Source: a virus
IMG/VR virus record: IMGVR_UViG_3300025151_004231
Location: 1-64,000 of that record
Strand: one strand, 5' to 3'
Length of the DNA: 64,000 bases
The notes beneath the pieces were generated by a model. The model did not search any database. It was not told where the DNA came from and worked only from the letters and a program-made list of their open reading frames with translations. Numbering within the stretch: position 1 is the stretch's first letter; every line of letters begins with the position of its first letter. Below, in pieces: positions 54,814 to 63,204 of this stretch. Position numbers and translations under genes: made by a program.

Positions 54814-56721
54814 ATGAGTGATATACGAAACATACTAGATATGATACAGGAAAATGAGAAGGATGTCAAGCCTCATTTACCCGAATCTAATCCTGGAGAA
54901 ACGTCAGATTTCGTCAAAAATAATGCAAGATTTGCCGCTCACGCCGAAGAAACATTAGAAGCAATGGTCGATAAATTCGAGGTAGAAACTTTACCCGAAT
55001 TTTTACGTGACGAAGGTGTTGCAGTTCCAAATAGAGAAGTAGACGAAAATATCTCTGACAACAAATTACCAACTATCGACCAAGAAATGGATTCATATTT
55101 TGGATCTAAGCCAGGTGAATTAGAAGAAGACGAATTAAACGAGTATAAATGGCAACCACGTGCTGATGGTAGCACTAGAATAGAAGTTGCTAAAGTATAT
55201 CAATGTAATCAATGTGATGGAGACGGTACAGTAGTTGATGAAACTGAAGACGATGCCGAAGTTGTTACATGTAGACAATGTTTAGGTACAGGTCACGTTG
55301 ATGCTGAAGGTAATCCAGTAAGAATTGGATTTGGTCCTAGAGAAGATGAAGTCGTTACAGGTAGAGAAGAAGAATTAGAAACTGACGACACTATGTTTGA
55401 AGAACTAGGTAAAGATGGTAAAAAACCAGCAGTACCTTACAGCAAATCTACAGAAAAAGATTTAGCAGATAGAATGCTAAAAGCAACTCCCCCTAAGACA
55501 GACTCCAGAGATCATAATAAATCAGACGAAGGTGAATGGGCTAGAGAACTTAGACATATCAAACAGTTAGGTGGACAGACTGGAAAACATGTTGCTGATG
55601 CAGATAAAGAAGTCGATGAAGCAATTGATGCACCTACAAGAGTCATTAAAGATAAAGAATTAAACGACTACTTAGACAGAGTTCTATCAAAAGATAAGAA
55701 GAAAACTGACAAGTACAAGTTGCCTTATGTGCATAGATCAAACGTTAAGAACTATATTCCGATTGTAGATCCAGAAGGAAAACGATTTGATTTAGATAAG
55801 TTGGCCGCAGATATTACTGAAAGGCCTAAAACGTTACTTAAACAAAACGAAAAAATGCAACATAGTGACGGCACAACTAGTATCTTCTATAACATAGGTC
55901 TTCCTGCTTTAACAGGATTGGGTTATGATGAAGAAAAGAAAGAGTTTGTAATCATTAATACATGCCCGGGAGCAGGCGAATGTAAGACATTCTGCTATGC
56001 ATTAAAAGGTGGTTATGTACAATGGGCTCCAGTATCACTTAGTCAAACAAGAATTTTAAACTATTTGTATAATGATCCAAGTGGTTTCTTTGATCAATTA
56101 AATGCAGAAATTGATGAACAAAAACGTAAAGGTGATGCTAAACAAGAAAAACATAAAGTTACTGTACGTTGGCATGATGCAGGAGACTTCTTTTCTGACG
56201 AATACTTAGATTTAGCATACAAACTAGCCGCTACACATCCTACTGTAGACTTCTACGCATACACTAAAAGAGCAGATGTATCGGGTGCTACTCAAAATAG
56301 ACCGCCCAACTTTATGATTAACTTCTCAATGGGTGCTAGAAAAGCAGAAGAAAAACGTGTAGACTTCGGTATTACTAAACATTCGACTGTTGTACCAAAA
56401 GACTTGTTTGGTGATCTACTCAAAAAAGATGGAAACAGATTAGTAAAAGGTCCTGATGGTGAATGGCAATGGAACAGTCCTAAAGACTATGAAACATTCA
56501 AAGAACGTATGGCTGCCAAATATTCTATCGATCCTAAGTCAATCATCACTTATGATGAAATGATGAAAACACCATACGGTGGTGGTGGAGTAGGTGGCGG
56601 TGTAGCAGACGGAGATAGATCATTCAAAAGAGGAATTTATAACGTTATTGTCAAACCGGGAGACGGTGATGACTCAGCCAATCGTGCTGACGTTTTAGGT
56701 ACTTACTTGTTAATGCACTAA
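54814..56721 (+). CDS. GP88-like protein with DnaJ-type zinc finger, 635 aa
   Basis: Residues about 130-165 (YQCNQCDGDGT, VVTCRQCLGTGH) form one CxxCxGxG pair set like DnaJ. The C-terminal half has NTCPGAGECKTFCYA, VRWHDAGDFFSDEYL and FYAYTKRADVS, as in the phage gene-product-88 family, whose Cys residues suggest a metal or Fe-S site. The acidic N-terminus may be a structural tail. Unknown function; tail-to-tail with the epimerase. Confidence 0.68.
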   Translation: MSDIRNILDMIQENEKDVKPHLPESNPGETSDFVKNNARFAAHAEETLEAMVDKFEVETLPEFLRDEGVAVPNREVDENISDNKLPTIDQEMDSYFGSKPGELEEDELNEYKWQPRADGSTRIEVAKVYQCNQCDGDGTVVDETEDDAEVVTCRQCLGTGHVDAEGNPVRIGFGPREDEVVTGREEELETDDTMFEELGKDGKKPAVPYSKSTEKDLADRMLKATPPKTDSRDHNKSDEGEWARELRHIKQLGGQTGKHVADADKEVDEAIDAPTRVIKDKELNDYLDRVLSKDKKKTDKYKLPYVHRSNVKNYIPIVDPEGKRFDLDKLAADITERPKTLLKQNEKMQHSDGTTSIFYNIGLPALTGLGYDEEKKEFVIINTCPGAGECKTFCYALKGGYVQWAPVSLSQTRILNYLYNDPSGFFDQLNAEIDEQKRKGDAKQEKHKVTVRWHDAGDFFSDEYLDLAYKLAATHPTVDFYAYTKRADVSGATQNRPPNFMINFSMGARKAEEKRVDFGITKHSTVVPKDLFGDLLKKDGNRLVKGPDGEWQWNSPKDYETFKERMAAKYSIDPKSIITYDEMMKTPYGGGGVGGGVADGDRSFKRGIYNVIVKPGDGDDSANRADVLGTYLLMH

Positions 56722-57557
56722 TCCTTTACTACTTTAAGTAATTCTTCTAAACTGTACAATTCTTGCATATAATCTGACTTATCTTTCAACACAGTTTTAG
56801 GTAAGTCACCTTCTCTACGTGTTGAGTATACAACGTTAAAGTCTATATTATTGACTTGTTTAAATGTTTCGACCATTTCTTTAACACTGTGTCCTTTACC
56901 ATGACCTAAACATTCAATCTTGTTTGTTGGCCTTTCGATTGCTGTTTTAAGTCCTGCACAAACTTCATTAACGTGTATATAATCTCTTACGCATGTGCCG
57001 TCGGGTGTGTCATAATCATCACCGAATATAGTAAACTGTCCTTTACCTGGAGCCATTAGCAGATTTGCCATTAGTCCGTCTGGATTAGTCGGAGTAAATC
57101 CGTCGACCCCTGCTACATTGTAAAATCTAAAAATAGTAAAGTCTTTTTTGCTCTGCGTAGTACAATACTCAGTTATGACATCTTCTGCCGCTTTCTTAGA
57201 TGTGCCATATGGATCATAACAGAACTCAGCAACACCTGTCGATGCAAATATAAAGTTGTTAGTTTTGATCTTTGCCAATACATTCATCGTACCATTAAGG
57301 TTAGTGATGTAATATTGAATTGGTACTTGTTTACTCTCGTTAACTCTGACTCTAGCCGCTAAATGTATCACTGCATCAAATTCTTCTGGAAACTCTCCGA
57401 AAGGATGATTGATGTCATGTTGTATAAACTGATTCTCTTTAATCTCTGCTTTAGGAGGAAGTATATCTAGTCCCCATATATCGTAATCATGTTTTAAATA
57501 ATTAACTAAATGCGAACCTATGTAACCCGAACATCCTGTTATTAATACTTTTTTCAT
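56718..57557 (-). CDS. galE: UDP-glucose 4-epimerase-like NAD-dependent epimerase, 279 aa
   Basis: GxxGxxG NAD site (TGCSGYIGSH), catalytic YxxxK in YDPYGTSKKAAED, and CVRDYIHVNEV as in GalE. It makes UDP-galactose or a similar sugar nucleotide for the following glycosyltransferase. Shorter than GalE (338 aa) but with key motifs intact. ATGA overlap with the upstream gene. Confidence 0.85.
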   Translation of the reverse strand: MKKVLITGCSGYIGSHLVNYLKHDYDIWGLDILPPKAEIKENQFIQHDINHPFGEFPEEFDAVIHLAARVRVNESKQVPIQYYITNLNGTMNVLAKIKTNNFIFASTGVAEFCYDPYGTSKKAAEDVITEYCTTQSKKDFTIFRFYNVAGVDGFTPTNPDGLMANLLMAPGKGQFTIFGDDYDTPDGTCVRDYIHVNEVCAGLKTAIERPTNKIECLGHGKGHSVKEMVETFKQVNNIDFNVVYSTRREGDLPKTVLKDKSDYMQELYSLEELLKVVKD

Positions 57558-57781
57558 AATTTTATTGCCAATAATGTTAGTATTGAAATTAACAATACGT
57601 TAGTAAGAAAGATGCCTATGGCTAATATTGTGTGATACCATATCCATCTAGTTTTATATGCGTTTTCAATCGTTATTTCATCAGGATCTACATCATCCTT
57701 CATCATGTCTATAACGACTGTTTCTTTTTTAATCTCTATTGGTTCTGGCTTCTTCCAGAATTTTGTAAACCATTCGCCCAT
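57554..57781 (-). CDS. small C-terminal-anchored membrane protein, 75 aa
   Basis: An acidic soluble half then WYHTILAIGIFLTNVLLISI as a membrane anchor. Single-base overlap with the glycosyltransferase stop. Unknown. Confidence 0.65.
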   Translation of the reverse strand: MGEWFTKFWKKPEPIEIKKETVVIDMMKDDVDPDEITIENAYKTRWIWYHTILAIGIFLTNVLLISILTLLAIKL

Positions 57782-59133
57782 TATAATCCTTCAAATAATT
57801 GTGCTGATTGTGTACTTGATACAGTTTCAGGTGGTTGAAAATACGGATCAGTTGTCAACCAAGTGTCAGTATCTGTGTAACATACTATAAACTTATGCCT
57901 ATTAGTCAATACACTTCGTACATCATCAATACATATTGTACTTCTGTTCAGACTACTAATGTAATCTGCGTGACTTGTTGTGGTATGCTGTAATATACCT
58001 GCAGTCGAATTATTAGACTTTTTGCTAACAAAACTGTTAAAACAGTTTATCCACTTCTGAGCAATCAGTTGTTCTTGTGTATTATAATGTTCTAATGCAC
58101 CTAACTTATAATAAGACTCTGCTGTAGGATATTCTTCATAAAGCACGGAGATAATATCTGCTACGTTACTTTTGTCTCCTACATAATAATACTTATCATC
58201 GAAATTCTTTAGCCAACGTTTTCCTTCATATGCCACAGTTGGCAACTGAATGTGTTGTTCTAAAAATGCAATACCATAACTCTCAACAGTGCTTGGATTG
58301 AATGCTACCCTTGCACCAGTAATAAAGTTAACCTTTTCTTGTCCTATAATACCTGACTTAATTTCATAGTCTACGCCTAACTCTTTTAATCGTGCTTCAA
58401 ACTTCTTAGCACCATTTGCGTTAGTCATAACTTTAGCAGGCAATTTAGTCTGCTCAATAACTTTCAAAAAGTCTTCAGGACCTTTTCCTTCTTCCCATCT
58501 ACCTATATAAAGTACACCTGTTCTTTCTTTGTGATGTTCTTCTAATAGACTAGGTTCGGGTAATGGTATAGGTAAATGTACTCCTTTAAGTGTACCAAGT
58601 ATCTGAGCATTAAACTCACTTTGCGTACCGATAGTTGTATTAGAGATTTGCATTTGTAATCTCATTGAATGATTCACGTTGTCTAAGAAAGGATTCTTTG
58701 TATTCTCAAATAACTGACTTTCTAAATGTGTGTAGTTGATAATCTGAATACAATCTTCTAATCCGATCTCAGACATTAAACGTGAAGTTTCGTAAGTATT
58801 ACAAACAATAGAATCATACAGATTAGACTCTAAGGCTTTGATCACTGAGTTTCTAAAGTTAATCATACGTTCTAAACAGTAACTATCGCCATACATGAAG
58901 ATACCTTGATGTTTAGAATAAGACAAAGGATTGTCTGTGTAGATAAATCTAGCACCGTCGTTCTGCAAAGTCTTAGTAAACTCTGTATGCTTGTCAAACT
59001 TGTCTGTAATGATATCAACCTTGATATTATTATCCTTCATTTGCTTTACGAAACTTAAAGCAAACTGTCCTATGCCCCCATGGGGAATAAGATGTTGATA
59101 TGACATTAAGAATGCTATGCGTTTATTGTACAT
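57781..59133 (-). CDS. GT-B glycosyltransferase (GT4-like), 450 aa
   Basis: Start MYNKRIAFLMSYQ has GGGAGAGAA before it; a longer frame is not supported. PHGGIGQFALSFV (acceptor side), GVLYIGRWEEGKGPEDFL and FNPSTVESYGIAFLE (donor side, E-x7-E) are GT4 signatures. With galE it probably makes a glycan on the virion or cell surface. Confidence 0.82.
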   Translation of the reverse strand: MYNKRIAFLMSYQHLIPHGGIGQFALSFVKQMKDNNIKVDIITDKFDKHTEFTKTLQNDGARFIYTDNPLSYSKHQGIFMYGDSYCLERMINFRNSVIKALESNLYDSIVCNTYETSRLMSEIGLEDCIQIINYTHLESQLFENTKNPFLDNVNHSMRLQMQISNTTIGTQSEFNAQILGTLKGVHLPIPLPEPSLLEEHHKERTGVLYIGRWEEGKGPEDFLKVIEQTKLPAKVMTNANGAKKFEARLKELGVDYEIKSGIIGQEKVNFITGARVAFNPSTVESYGIAFLEQHIQLPTVAYEGKRWLKNFDDKYYYVGDKSNVADIISVLYEEYPTAESYYKLGALEHYNTQEQLIAQKWINCFNSFVSKKSNNSTAGILQHTTTSHADYISSLNRSTICIDDVRSVLTNRHKFIVCYTDTDTWLTTDPYFQPPETVSSTQSAQLFEGL

Positions 59134-59413
59134 TTCTCTCCCACAACCAAGCACCGGCACCAAGATACTTAACCTTTTTGCCACCTGCTTTTTCTGTGTA
59201 TTCGTCTTGTACGTCTACACCTATTCTGAAAAAGTCTCTGTCTGTTTTGCTAGGATTATCTGCAAGCCATAATTGCTTTGCATCTAGCATTAAGTAATAT
59301 CCATCATTAGCATTCATGTAACTATTATACTTCCTCTTAAAATCAATGTCAACATCTTTTATACCCAAAAAGGAAGGACCTTTCGATCCTTCGTGTTTTT
59401 CATTAATCATCAT
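59123..59413 (-). CDS. hypothetical phage protein, 96 aa
   Basis: MMINEKHEGSKGPSFLGIKDV, then YYLMLDAKQLWLADNPSKTDRDFF. No clear ribosome-binding site, and a 16-aa leader ORF lies upstream. Overlaps the glycosyltransferase start by 11 bases. Confidence 0.6.
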   Translation of the reverse strand: MMINEKHEGSKGPSFLGIKDVDIDFKRKYNSYMNANDGYYLMLDAKQLWLADNPSKTDRDFFRIGVDVQDEYTEKAGGKKVKYLGAGAWLWERNVQ

Positions 59414-59449
59414 ATATTGTTTAGTATTGTTCGGCCCATATTTTTTATT

Positions 59450-59500
59450 CTAAATGTCCTGTACTCGGCTGGGAATTCCCGTCAGGTGTGTAGTCACCAT
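59450..59500 (-). CDS. candidate 16-aa leader peptide
   Basis: MVTTHLTGIPSRVQDI with GAGGAG ten bases before the ATG. It sits in the leader between the early promoter and the 96-aa gene, over a GGGAATTCCC palindrome flanked by CCTG/CAGG. Translation could control the downstream gene. Confidence 0.4.
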   Translation of the reverse strand: MVTTHLTGIPSRVQDI

Positions 59501-59535
59501 GTCACTTAGTCTCCTCTAAATCAATCGTTACAGTA

Positions 59536-59565
59536 ATTATATTACTTTTCACTATCTAATGTCAA
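59536..59565 (-). promoter_or_regulatory. sigma70-type early promoter
   Basis: Minus strand TTGACA, 18 bases, TATAAT, at the end of the SET gene. Confidence 0.78.
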
Positions 59566-60078
59566 GGGATTTTTAATTTTATTTTCCCAAATCTTTTTGA
59601 CAATAAAAGACATTACTACATTCTTTGTAAGATAGTATTTTTGTTTAGATTTGGATAGATGTTTAAAGTCTCCTATTGTCTTTCTGCATGTTTTGTCTTC
59701 ACAATTACACATCATCATAAATTCAGAGCCGTCTTCTTCAAAATCTTCACTGATCGTAGTAGAATAATCGTAGAAGATTTCTTCTCCTTCTTCGATATCT
59801 CTCAATGCTACTATGTAAACATCACTGCGTATTCCGCAATTCGGATTGCAATGATGATTGATTAGTAGTCCAGGTTCTTCTAAGTCTACATATACCTCAT
59901 CGGCTATTTGCAATGGGTTACATTGCTTGTCGCCTTTGAGATATACATCTTGTAGTGATATAACAGGTCCAGTAAGATTTAATATTACTTCGCCTTCGGA
60001 GATTGCTTGAGTAGCAAAAACTCCTTTACCAAACTTCGATTCGTCTATACGATACTGTTCGGTTCTTTCGTTGTCCAA
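59542..60078 (-). CDS. SET-domain protein methyltransferase, 178 aa
   Basis: SKFGKGVFATQAISEGEVI (SAM site), GLLINHHCNPNCGIR (NHxCxPN motif) and EEGEEIFYDYST (catalytic Tyr region), followed by a post-SET Cys cluster MCNCEDKTCRKTIGDF. SET enzymes methylate lysines. A host or phage protein target, perhaps ribosomal or H1-like tails, is only a guess. Overlaps the upstream gene by 34 bases. Confidence 0.85.
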   Translation of the reverse strand: MDNERTEQYRIDESKFGKGVFATQAISEGEVILNLTGPVISLQDVYLKGDKQCNPLQIADEVYVDLEEPGLLINHHCNPNCGIRSDVYIVALRDIEEGEEIFYDYSTTISEDFEEDGSEFMMMCNCEDKTCRKTIGDFKHLSKSKQKYYLTKNVVMSFIVKKIWENKIKNPLTLDSEK

Positions 60079-60266
60079 ACTATTTTAACTCCTCTACGAT
60101 CAAGTTCATTTCTGCATTTTTGCTTGATTTTAGGCCTACCATTACTGCTATTGATATAATCAATAAGTTCTTGTTTAGGAGTATTTTTAATATAGTAGTG
60201 AGTTGTAGTTACTACTTTAGTACCTCTTTGTACTGTTTTTTGTGATGGTTTAAATTTAATTGGCAT
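60045..60266 (-). CDS. conserved T4-like phage protein, 73 aa
   Basis: MPIKFKPSQKTVQRGTKVVT, YYIKNTPKQELIDYI and KCRNELDRRGVKIVW match a small conserved protein of T4-like cyanophages, probably nucleic-acid binding. The ATG overlaps the previous stop (TAATG). Confidence 0.75.
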   Translation of the reverse strand: MPIKFKPSQKTVQRGTKVVTTTHYYIKNTPKQELIDYINSSNGRPKIKQKCRNELDRRGVKIVWTTKEPNSIV

Positions 60267-60433
60267 TATCCTTGACCTCTATTAATAGACATTGAACGTT
60301 TCTTTGCCTTATTCATTGTACTCATCGCAATCTTTACTCTGCGACCCCTTCCACCAACACCCGTTGATGTGCATTTTTTACCTGAACCGTTAATTAACGA
60401 CTTGTGTTTTATTTTTCTACTTGCTTTAGCCAT
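60266..60433 (-). CDS. small highly basic conserved protein, 55 aa
   Basis: MAKASRKIKHKSLINGSGKK, then GVGGRGRRVKIAMSTMNKAK: about one-third Lys/Arg. It resembles small basic proteins in T4-like cyanophages found beside the 73-aa gene. AAAGGAAC plus an exact late promoter precede it. Probably DNA- or RNA-binding. Confidence 0.72.
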   Translation of the reverse strand: MAKASRKIKHKSLINGSGKKCTSTGVGGRGRRVKIAMSTMNKAKKRSMSINRGQG

Positions 60434-60451
60434 TGTTCCTTTTAGTTTGTA

Positions 60452-60459
60452 TATTTATA
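60452..60459 (-). promoter_or_regulatory. exact T4 late promoter TATAAATA
   Basis: Minus-strand TATAAATA, 18 bases before the ATG of the basic protein gene. Confidence 0.78.
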
Positions 60460-60476
60460 ATTAAATATGGGTTGTA

Positions 60477-60968
60477 TTAAATTTCTACTGTGGTAGTAGG
60501 TTCTTCTATTTGAAGTAATCCAGAAGGGGGATTGTTATGTCCCATCATACTATCACTACTTCCAATAAATTCTTCTCGTTTCTCGTCCCAGTTTTTAAGG
60601 GCGTCTTTAATACTTGCTTCGGCTAATACACTACAATGCAATTTAATAGGGGGCAATTCTAATGCGGCGGCTATGTCTCTGTCTTTAATTTCTTGTGCTT
60701 CTTCGACTGTCTTTCCCATTAGCATTTCAACAAACATAGTTGAACTTGCTATTGCTGAACCACAGCCATAAGTTTTAAACTTTACATCGATGATCTTTTC
60801 ATTCTCATCTAGTTTGAGTTGCAATTTCATTACATCTCCACATGCAGGTGCCCCTGTCATTCCAGTTGCTACATCAGGATCGTTTGGATCAAATCTTCCT
60901 ACTGCATGTTTTTGAGGATTGTTAAGGACATCCTCGAACCTTTTTACTACTTTATCTGAATATGCCAT
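60477..60968 (-). CDS. iscU: IscU-type Fe-S scaffold protein, 163 aa
   Basis: TGAPACGDVMKLQ (Cys43, Asp45), KTYGCGSAIASS (Cys69) and IKLHCSVLAEASI (His111, Cys112) are the complete IscU ligand set. It assembles [2Fe-2S] clusters with a host IscS. About 35 extra C-terminal residues follow the usual 128. It lacks the LPPVK-type HscA site (LPPIK is seen), so host HscA could still bind. Confidence 0.94.
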   Translation of the reverse strand: MAYSDKVVKRFEDVLNNPQKHAVGRFDPNDPDVATGMTGAPACGDVMKLQLKLDENEKIIDVKFKTYGCGSAIASSTMFVEMLMGKTVEEAQEIKDRDIAAALELPPIKLHCSVLAEASIKDALKNWDEKREEFIGSSDSMMGHNNPPSGLLQIEEPTTTVEI

Positions 60969-60974
60969 ACTACT

Positions 60975-61169
60975 TTAAAAATGTTTGCGAATTGTTTCTA
61001 TCTTCTCCTCTGCGTTTGCTATTGCTTCAATCTGTGATTCAACTGCTTGGACAACATCAGGATGCTCTCCGATACCAGCAGGGTTATTAATGTAAACTTC
61101 AATATTGGCTTTTGCCATTGCAATCTCGCCTTCAAGTTTTTTAATTAATGCTTCTAATAGATAATTCAT
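60975..61169 (-). CDS. conserved small helical protein, 64 aa
   Basis: AKANIEVYINNPAGIGEHPDVV is a well-conserved stretch in T4-like marine phages; the rest is helical. Function unknown. Follows a late promoter. Confidence 0.72.
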   Translation of the reverse strand: MNYLLEALIKKLEGEIAMAKANIEVYINNPAGIGEHPDVVQAVESQIEAIANAEEKIETIRKHF

Positions 61170-61196
61170 TGTTGTTTCCTTAGGGTTTATACATCA

Positions 61197-61205
61197 GTAT
61201 TTATC
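61197..61205 (-). promoter_or_regulatory. T4-type late promoter (GATAAATAC)
   Basis: Minus strand GATAAATAC, 28 bases before the 64-aa gene. Confidence 0.65.
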
Positions 61206-61240
61206 ACGTAATTCATTGATTTGCAAGAAATTAATGATTC

Positions 61241-62125
61241 TCATTTGCCTATTGCATTACCATAGATATGTACATGGACTCTGCTTGTATAATAATAACC
61301 TCGTCTGATTGCTTCATCTGCAATACTTGCTTCAGTTTGTACTAAGCCTTCAAACGTTCCACCTACACCCATAATCCATACAGGATAATTACACCCTGCT
61401 TCTCTGAATAGTTTAGTGTTTTCTTCTACTTCACGCCAACTCTCGTCTGTGCCATTGACAACATACTTTAGTTGACCTACAGGACTAACTTCAGCATATC
61501 TACCTACTACTTCAGGTTTGATTGCTTTCTTAGATTGTTCACCTGCTGTTGACCATAGTTTAGGACTGATCGACCAATACCACTCTTTTTCATTCCAAGT
61601 ATATTCTCGTTTTATCCATTCAGCAAATTCATCTGTAATCGGCTTAGTCCCATTTGTTTCTACAGTTACATTTGAAGGTTGATTATTTCTGCGTTTAAAT
61701 TCTTCTATAACTTCAATCATGCCGGGCTGTGTGTTTTTCAACATCGGCTCGCCGCCTGTAAACACCATGTGTATTTCTTGTTGTGTTTGTGGGTGTATAA
61801 ACTTACCATGCGGTAGAAGTGCTGTAAGTTCGTCTACTGCTTCTGTCACAGTCTTATCTGTGATAAGATGTTTAAACTTCTTACTCCATGTGTATGAACT
61901 GTCACAACCTTTATCAAATACAGGAAGATCAAATACACTATCGATATTTGTAAGGTCAATCTTTTCATAAGGCAAGTCGTATGTACTAGGATCAGTTGGA
62001 TCCTTCTGACCAAAGCCATTACATTGTAAATTACATAAAAAGAAACGCATCCATAATGACGGGATGCCTACGTATTGACCTTCACCTTGTGCTGAAAAGA
62101 ATGTTTCACTATACTTTAGTGTCAT
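61241..62125 (-). CDS. queE: 7-carboxy-7-deazaguanine synthase-like radical SAM enzyme (QueE), 294 aa
   Basis: FFSAQGEGQYVGIPSLW and FFLCNLQCNGFGQ followed by DKGCDSSYTW give the phage-type QueE radical-SAM cysteines; MVFTGGEPML is the GGEP motif. It makes the deazaguanine ring from carboxytetrahydropterin. No queC, queD or DpdA homologue is in the window, so it may serve host queuosine or DNA modification with genes elsewhere. Confidence 0.86.
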   Translation of the reverse strand: MTLKYSETFFSAQGEGQYVGIPSLWMRFFLCNLQCNGFGQKDPTDPSTYDLPYEKIDLTNIDSVFDLPVFDKGCDSSYTWSKKFKHLITDKTVTEAVDELTALLPHGKFIHPQTQQEIHMVFTGGEPMLKNTQPGMIEVIEEFKRRNNQPSNVTVETNGTKPITDEFAEWIKREYTWNEKEWYWSISPKLWSTAGEQSKKAIKPEVVGRYAEVSPVGQLKYVVNGTDESWREVEENTKLFREAGCNYPVWIMGVGGTFEGLVQTEASIADEAIRRGYYYTSRVHVHIYGNAIGK

Positions 62126-62273
62126 CTACGTCCTCAATAGGGTTATCATAATAGTCATGTGTACCTGCTCTATACCTTGCTTTCTTTTCTGATACCATTA
62201 CACTACTCATGTAGGCAAAGTAGCCTGCAATTACTGTAACTAAAAGTGCAATCATAAAATTTAGTATTTCCAT
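62109..62273 (-). CDS. small membrane protein, 54 aa
   Basis: MEILNFMIALLVTVIAGYFAYM is one membrane helix, followed by a short charged tail ending DVDDTKV. It overlaps the queE start by 17 bases. Confidence 0.6.
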   Translation of the reverse strand: MEILNFMIALLVTVIAGYFAYMSSVMVSEKKARYRAGTHDYYDNPIEDVDDTKV

Positions 62274-62279
62274 TATCAT

Positions 62280-62308
62280 ATTATATCACCTATTGATAGT
62301 AAAGTCAA
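62280..62308 (-). promoter_or_regulatory. sigma70-type early promoter
   Basis: Minus strand TTGACT, 17 bases, TATAAT, reading into the small membrane gene and queE. Confidence 0.85.
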
Positions 62309-62310
62309 CA

Positions 62311-62868
62311 CTAATCTAACCACCAACTTTCCCAGGGAAAGTCTAGCCAAAGATCGGGTGTTTCTAATCGATTAATCGATTCATATTGATAGTCAACTCC
62401 ATCGAATTGACTTGCTTCATTGTTTACGAGTACAGCAAACTTAATGTTTTGCTTCCAAACAACGTCCCATGTATTTCTTTCTTGAGGAAAACAAGATTGT
62501 TCCCAATCTTCTTTGATCCAATTAAGAGTTGCACCAGAATCATTGATGTCTTCTACAATGAGAATATTTTTACGTTTAGTTGCGTCCCATCTGTTTTTAA
62601 ATACTGGAACATCATCTGGATTGACTACGCCAAATGCTTCACAAGGCATCCATAGATTACTCTCTGGTCCTCCTTGAACATTATCACGTAATGATATGTC
62701 TAAAGTATGCATGGGAACTTTAAGATAATGTGATATCATCTTAGCAGGCAGTAAACCACCTCTTGTTATTCCAACTACGTAGTCAGGTCTAAAATTATCT
62801 AAGTGCATCTGCCTTAGGATTTCTTGTACGGCGTTCTTTACGTCACCGATACTAAGCCGTTTGTTCAT
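62311..62868 (-). CDS. phosphoribosyltransferase-fold protein, 185 aa
   Basis: PRPP loop NILIVEDINDSGATL and GITRGGLLPA identify a type-I phosphoribosyltransferase of the hypoxanthine/xanthine type, often in T4-like phages. It may salvage purines, or regulate. Overlaps the upstream gene by 17 bases. Confidence 0.85.
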   Translation of the reverse strand: MNKRLSIGDVKNAVQEILRQMHLDNFRPDYVVGITRGGLLPAKMISHYLKVPMHTLDISLRDNVQGGPESNLWMPCEAFGVVNPDDVPVFKNRWDATKRKNILIVEDINDSGATLNWIKEDWEQSCFPQERNTWDVVWKQNIKFAVLVNNEASQFDGVDYQYESINRLETPDLWLDFPWESWWLD

Positions 62869-63022
62869 TTGCTTCCTTTATAACGCCATTGGTCCAATTT
62901 TTAGCACAGTCTTCTGCATAAAACTTTGACTTGCCAGGAAGGTACCTTCTTTCCTTTACTACGCCATCTTCGATAAGTTCAACTACGTAAACTTCTTCAG
63001 TGACTACTTTTGATTCTCTCAT
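62852..63022 (-). CDS. small hypothetical protein, 56 aa
   Basis: MRESKVVTEEVYVVELIEDG; start chosen at the ATGA overlap with the upstream stop. Basic and beta-rich. No family. Confidence 0.58.
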   Translation of the reverse strand: MRESKVVTEEVYVVELIEDGVVKERRYLPGKSKFYAEDCAKNWTNGVIKEANEQTA

Positions 63023-63204
63023 ATTTTCTCCCTTATTACTGGTCTTTGACAAGGCTCTAGTTCGCCTGCCAATGTTTCATGTGGTATATAATCAGTATCA
63101 GCAATAATCTGCTTTAACTTTTTATTAAATTTGCTACCATCATTTAAGAGTTCGTTACTATAAGGAACCTCTACTGTGATTGTTGCTCTTATTAATTTAT
63201 CCAC
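63019..63204 (-). CDS. small hypothetical protein, 61 aa
   Basis: MDKLIRATITVEVPYSNELLN; a short alpha/beta protein with no recognised domain. Overlaps the upstream gene by eight bases. Confidence 0.58.
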   Translation of the reverse strand: MDKLIRATITVEVPYSNELLNDGSKFNKKLKQIIADTDYIPHETLAGELEPCQRPVIREKI

